Assembly: GCA_028564705.1 (NCBI GenBank)
Contig: JAPXFQ010001387.1
Location: forward strand, 1 to 64,000
Direction of reading: 5' to 3'
DNA length: 64,000 nucleotides
Source of the DNA: Apricaphanius iberus
Taxonomy: Eukaryota > Chordata > Actinopteri > Cyprinodontiformes > Aphaniidae
Position 1 is the first letter of the stretch. Each line of letters opens with the position of its first letter. The position numbers and the translations under genes were made by a program. This document shows positions 57,680 through 64,000 of this stretch, piece after piece. The notes under the pieces were generated by a model. The model ran no database searches. It was not told the DNA's origin and saw nothing but the letters and a program-made list of their open reading frames with translations.

Positions 57680-58984
57680 GCCTTACTGTTCCCCCACGTA
57701 AATTGTAAATGTCCAGATAGTTTACAAAAGAAAATTATTATTATTATTATTAAGGAATTCATTTTTATGCAAACAGTGTGATCATATTTGTAGAGATTGA
57801 GAAAGGAATTAACACAACACGGTTACATTATAAATAATTCTTAATTTCTTGTACTCTCTACTCAATCACATGATTGCAAATGATAATTTTAAAAAACAAG
57901 TGCAAATGAAACGTTCTACAGTACAGATCAACGTTGCAAAGGTTATGTCAAGCACACAAATATCAAATATCTTTATTCAGGTCTTATTACTTTTGGAGGA
58001 CATAATAAACCAACATAGTTTGTTAATCCTGTTTATGTCATAACATTCAGCAGGTGGTTGTAGTCAGACTTATGTGAAAAACATGAAATAATTATTCATC
58101 TTCATTATCACATTTTCCTTTACTGAATATATCCATTTTTGCTTCAATATCTGATTCAATAGTTAAAAGACTAATGAAACAGCGACCAGCAACACACCAA
58201 ATGCATAAAAAAATCTAATAAAATCAGTAAACTATATTAAATTCACAGCCCATTTTAAACCGTGCTGCGTTCAATGACGGGAGAGCTGCTGTTTGAAACT
58301 ATTCGCAGCTGCATGAACCGTGTGATTTCCACATTCCTTTATTTCTATAGAACTCTCCTCAGACGGCTCTGGATCAAACTAGCAGCTAGTTCCACTGCGC
58401 AGCTCTACCACGCATACCCGGAAAACCAGAGAGGTACTAAACGAGCTAGAAAAGCATGGATCGCCGGTCCAACGTTTTTAACCTGTAAGCGTTTTAGCGA
58501 TGCAAACTCTGTTAGTTTAACTGCATTCATGAACAGTTGCTCTTAGTGTTGCTACTATATCTGATATACCACCACAAACTGATGGTTTTCACTTGGAAGT
58601 TTGAGTTTAAAATATAAATGGGGCTGTTTTCGTGTCTAATGGCTTAACGTGGATATCGCAGGCAGATAAGATTAAATATTACCGTGCTCTAATGAAACAT
58701 TTCCCTTCTTTATTAGAAGAGAGGAGAGACGTTTTTTTTTGTTGTGAACAGTAATCAGTTAGCGAGTATGTTGGTACAACCCCCCCAACTGTTGGAGAGT
58801 ATTATATGTTTTTGATCTTGCAGATATGTTACAAGAATGGAGGAAAAAGACAGCGATCATAATTCAATGTTTTCCCTATACGTTGGAAGCAGAGTATAGC
58901 ATTAAACGCTCTCCTAAATGCACCATTCCTACTGTGAAACATGTAATATATCCCCATTATGCTGTGGGGATGACTTTTTATTCA
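57680..58984. other. No confident gene; possible first-exon-like patch at 58262-58500
   Basis: The patch at 58262-58500 is GC-richer than its surroundings and open on the plus strand (MLRSMTGELLFETIRSCMNR...), but it has no known domain. The rest is AT-rich without features, apart from an (ATT)n run at about 57736-57750. Confidence 0.3.
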
Positions 58985-59642
58985 ACCATGTAAAAAATTT
59001 TTATATTCGATTGGCGATATCTAAGGCTGATATCCAAGGCAGATATATCTACTTTTTAGCTACACATTGATTGTGAAAGACAACTGAAAACTCACTGTGT
59101 GCAATATACATCAAAAAGTTAATAAAACACATTAAATATTTATTGAACTTCAAATATAAAACTATAAAAACAAACTCAAAACAGTAACCTGAGTGTAAAT
59201 GGTTTCAGAACAATAGAAAATAAAACAGATTCAAGTTTCTTTAAGATGCACACTAAAATAAATTCAAACAGTATACAGAATAATGCTAAAATTGCTGGTT
59301 TAGGTAGAATCTTGACTTCAAAGTATCAAAGAAAATTCACCACAAAGTAAAGCACACTACCACATGGTACCAAATAATAAAATCTAATATATATATATAT
59401 ATATATATAAAAATAGTGCAGTTAAACATTAAATACCAAACTTAAGAGTACAATACGGGTGGGCTGGCTCAAGGTGGGTCTGAGTGTGTGGGGGTTCTCC
59501 TTTCATTCAAATAATGGCAGAGGTGCTAATCTTTTTCTTTAAATCGGATTTTTGAACCAAATTTCAGCTGATGACCGATATAGAAAAAATTTAATATATC
59601 AGCCTTATATATTGGTCGGGCCGATATATCGGCTGCCCTCTA
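58985..59642. repeat. 'CGATATATCGGC' repeat family, longest copy
   Basis: The right end reads TATATCAGCCTTATATATTG and GGGCCGATATATCGGCTGCC; the left end has 'CGATTGGCGATATCTAAGGC' and 'GGCAGATATATC'. 'TATTTATTGAACTTCAAATA' in the middle parallels 18245-18275. It includes a (TA)n at about 59386-59408. Probably an old hAT-like MITE; ends uncertain. Confidence 0.45.
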
Positions 59643-60095
59643 GTCCCCGCCCGGCCTCCTCTGAGCTCCCTGGGTCAGTGCCTCGGCTGCTGCTGCCGGT
59701 GCGTATGAATCCCTTGATGGTGTTTTATTTTCTAATCTGGCCTGTCTGTACTCAGCCCAGTGTCCATTTTATTTTCTATTTTAATGTCATTTTAATGTTG
59801 CTCAGGAGCGTGTCCGTGCATGGGGATATGATTGGGGTTTAGCAACGTTTTGACCATAAGCTGAAGAAAGTAATATGGTCAGTAGAAGAGAGGAAGGAAG
59901 ACAAATATTTTGAGTCACTCGGCTTGTATCAGATGGACACTTTGCCTTGAGTCCCATGGAATTTCTGTCTGTACAGACTGATGCACAATGACCGCAAAAT
60001 GCGAGACTTTCACACACTTTTAGGTTACGATGAACTTTACAGTCGGTTGTAATGTAATTCTTATGTTTTGATCCTCACATGAGCTGGTGGAAGCC

Positions 60096-63485
<3,390 letters not shown>

Positions 63486-63757
63486 GTAAGTTGAGCTGAG
63501 ATACATGTTCTCTGGAAGATGTTAAACACTGCCATTAGGAACAGGCAGTTTGAACTTAAAATGTTATCACTATATTTTTAAATACTATTGTGATAACAGA
63601 AAGTGATAACTATCTACTATTTGGTACTCATTTGCAGTGTTTTTGAGGTAACTGCATTATTTTAACACAAATGTTGTTCTTGAAAACCATATGCATTTGA
63701 AATATGTTTCTTCCAAGATGCCAGTTACATAGCAGTAACTGCAGTTGAACATACATT

Positions 63758-64000
63758 AAAGACCAAAAGTTTGGACACACCTTCTCATTGAATGTGTTTT
63801 CTTTATTTTTATGACTACATTGTAGATTCTCAATTAAGGGTATCAAAACTATAACACATGATGTATGGAATTACTGTATGTACTTAAACAAAAAGGGTGA
63901 AACAACTGAATACATGTGTTATATTTTAGATTCCTCAAAGTAGACACCCTTTGCTCTGATTACTGCTTTGCATTCTCTTGAGCTTCAACAGTCTTGAAGG
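63758..64000 (-). mobile_element. Terminal part of another Tc1 element, cut by the window edge
   Basis: It begins near ACCAAAAGTTTGGACACACC, runs through 'TTTTATGACTACATTGTAGA' and reaches 'CCTTTGCTCTGATTACTGCT', which on the minus strand would be the last part of a transposase gene. This is a distinct Tc1 family in the intron following the last visible setd4 exon. The rest lies outside. Confidence 0.7.

Overview
This is a vertebrate nuclear window from a ray-finned fish, most likely a percomorph teleost. Two spliced host genes are recognisable, carbonyl reductase 1 (cbr1) and the first half of setd4, which are neighbours in other vertebrates too. Most of the rest is transposon DNA of teleost type: Tc1/mariner, hAT, TTAA-target and Harbinger-like elements, an L1-clade LINE, tRNA-derived SINEs and retroviral LTRs. 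The sequence is AT-rich with TA and CA microsatellites. No bacterial or organellar features are present.

Layout. 1-2.9 kb: the 3' end of a plus-strand endogenous retrovirus (env end, polypurine tract, LTR), followed by a second, minus-strand LTR with a primer-binding site that fits tRNA-Trp. 2.9-8.6 kb: old repeats, a Tc1 relic and a 28-bp perfect inverted repeat. 8.6-16.5 kb: a nested stack in which a tandem repeat was split by an L1-clade LINE, which was then split by a Tc1 element with a complete 334-residue transposase; a second LINE tail landed nearby. 16.6-24.2 kb: two widely spaced open exons, a Myb/SANT-like domain and a coiled coil, that join in frame. 17-24 kb also carries TTAA-target and hAT elements with exact target duplications. 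25-36.8 kb: SINEs, a decayed Tc1, a retroposed LINE tail, a hAT with a decayed transposase and another hAT inside it, and two SINEs split by DNA transposons.

37.2-49.7 kb is cbr1 in six coding exons (275 aa, intact). Its 7.6-kb intron 3 is mostly a minus-strand Tc1 broken by three later insertions. 50-60 kb: hAT, LINE and SINE pieces, a 2.5-kb element with trihelix-like remains, and one unassigned membrane ORF. 60.1-63.5 kb: the 5' coding exons of setd4, with a frame problem near its start and Tc1 copies in its introns.

The two host genes share no pathway that I can see. cbr1 encodes a cytosolic NADPH-dependent reductase and setd4 a SET-domain methyltransferase-type protein. I saw no new multi-gene system. 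The items most worth checking are the intact Tc1, the two-exon Myb/SANT candidate, the setd4 frame break, the paired hAT copies of unequal length, and the tRNA-Trp-type retroviral LTR.
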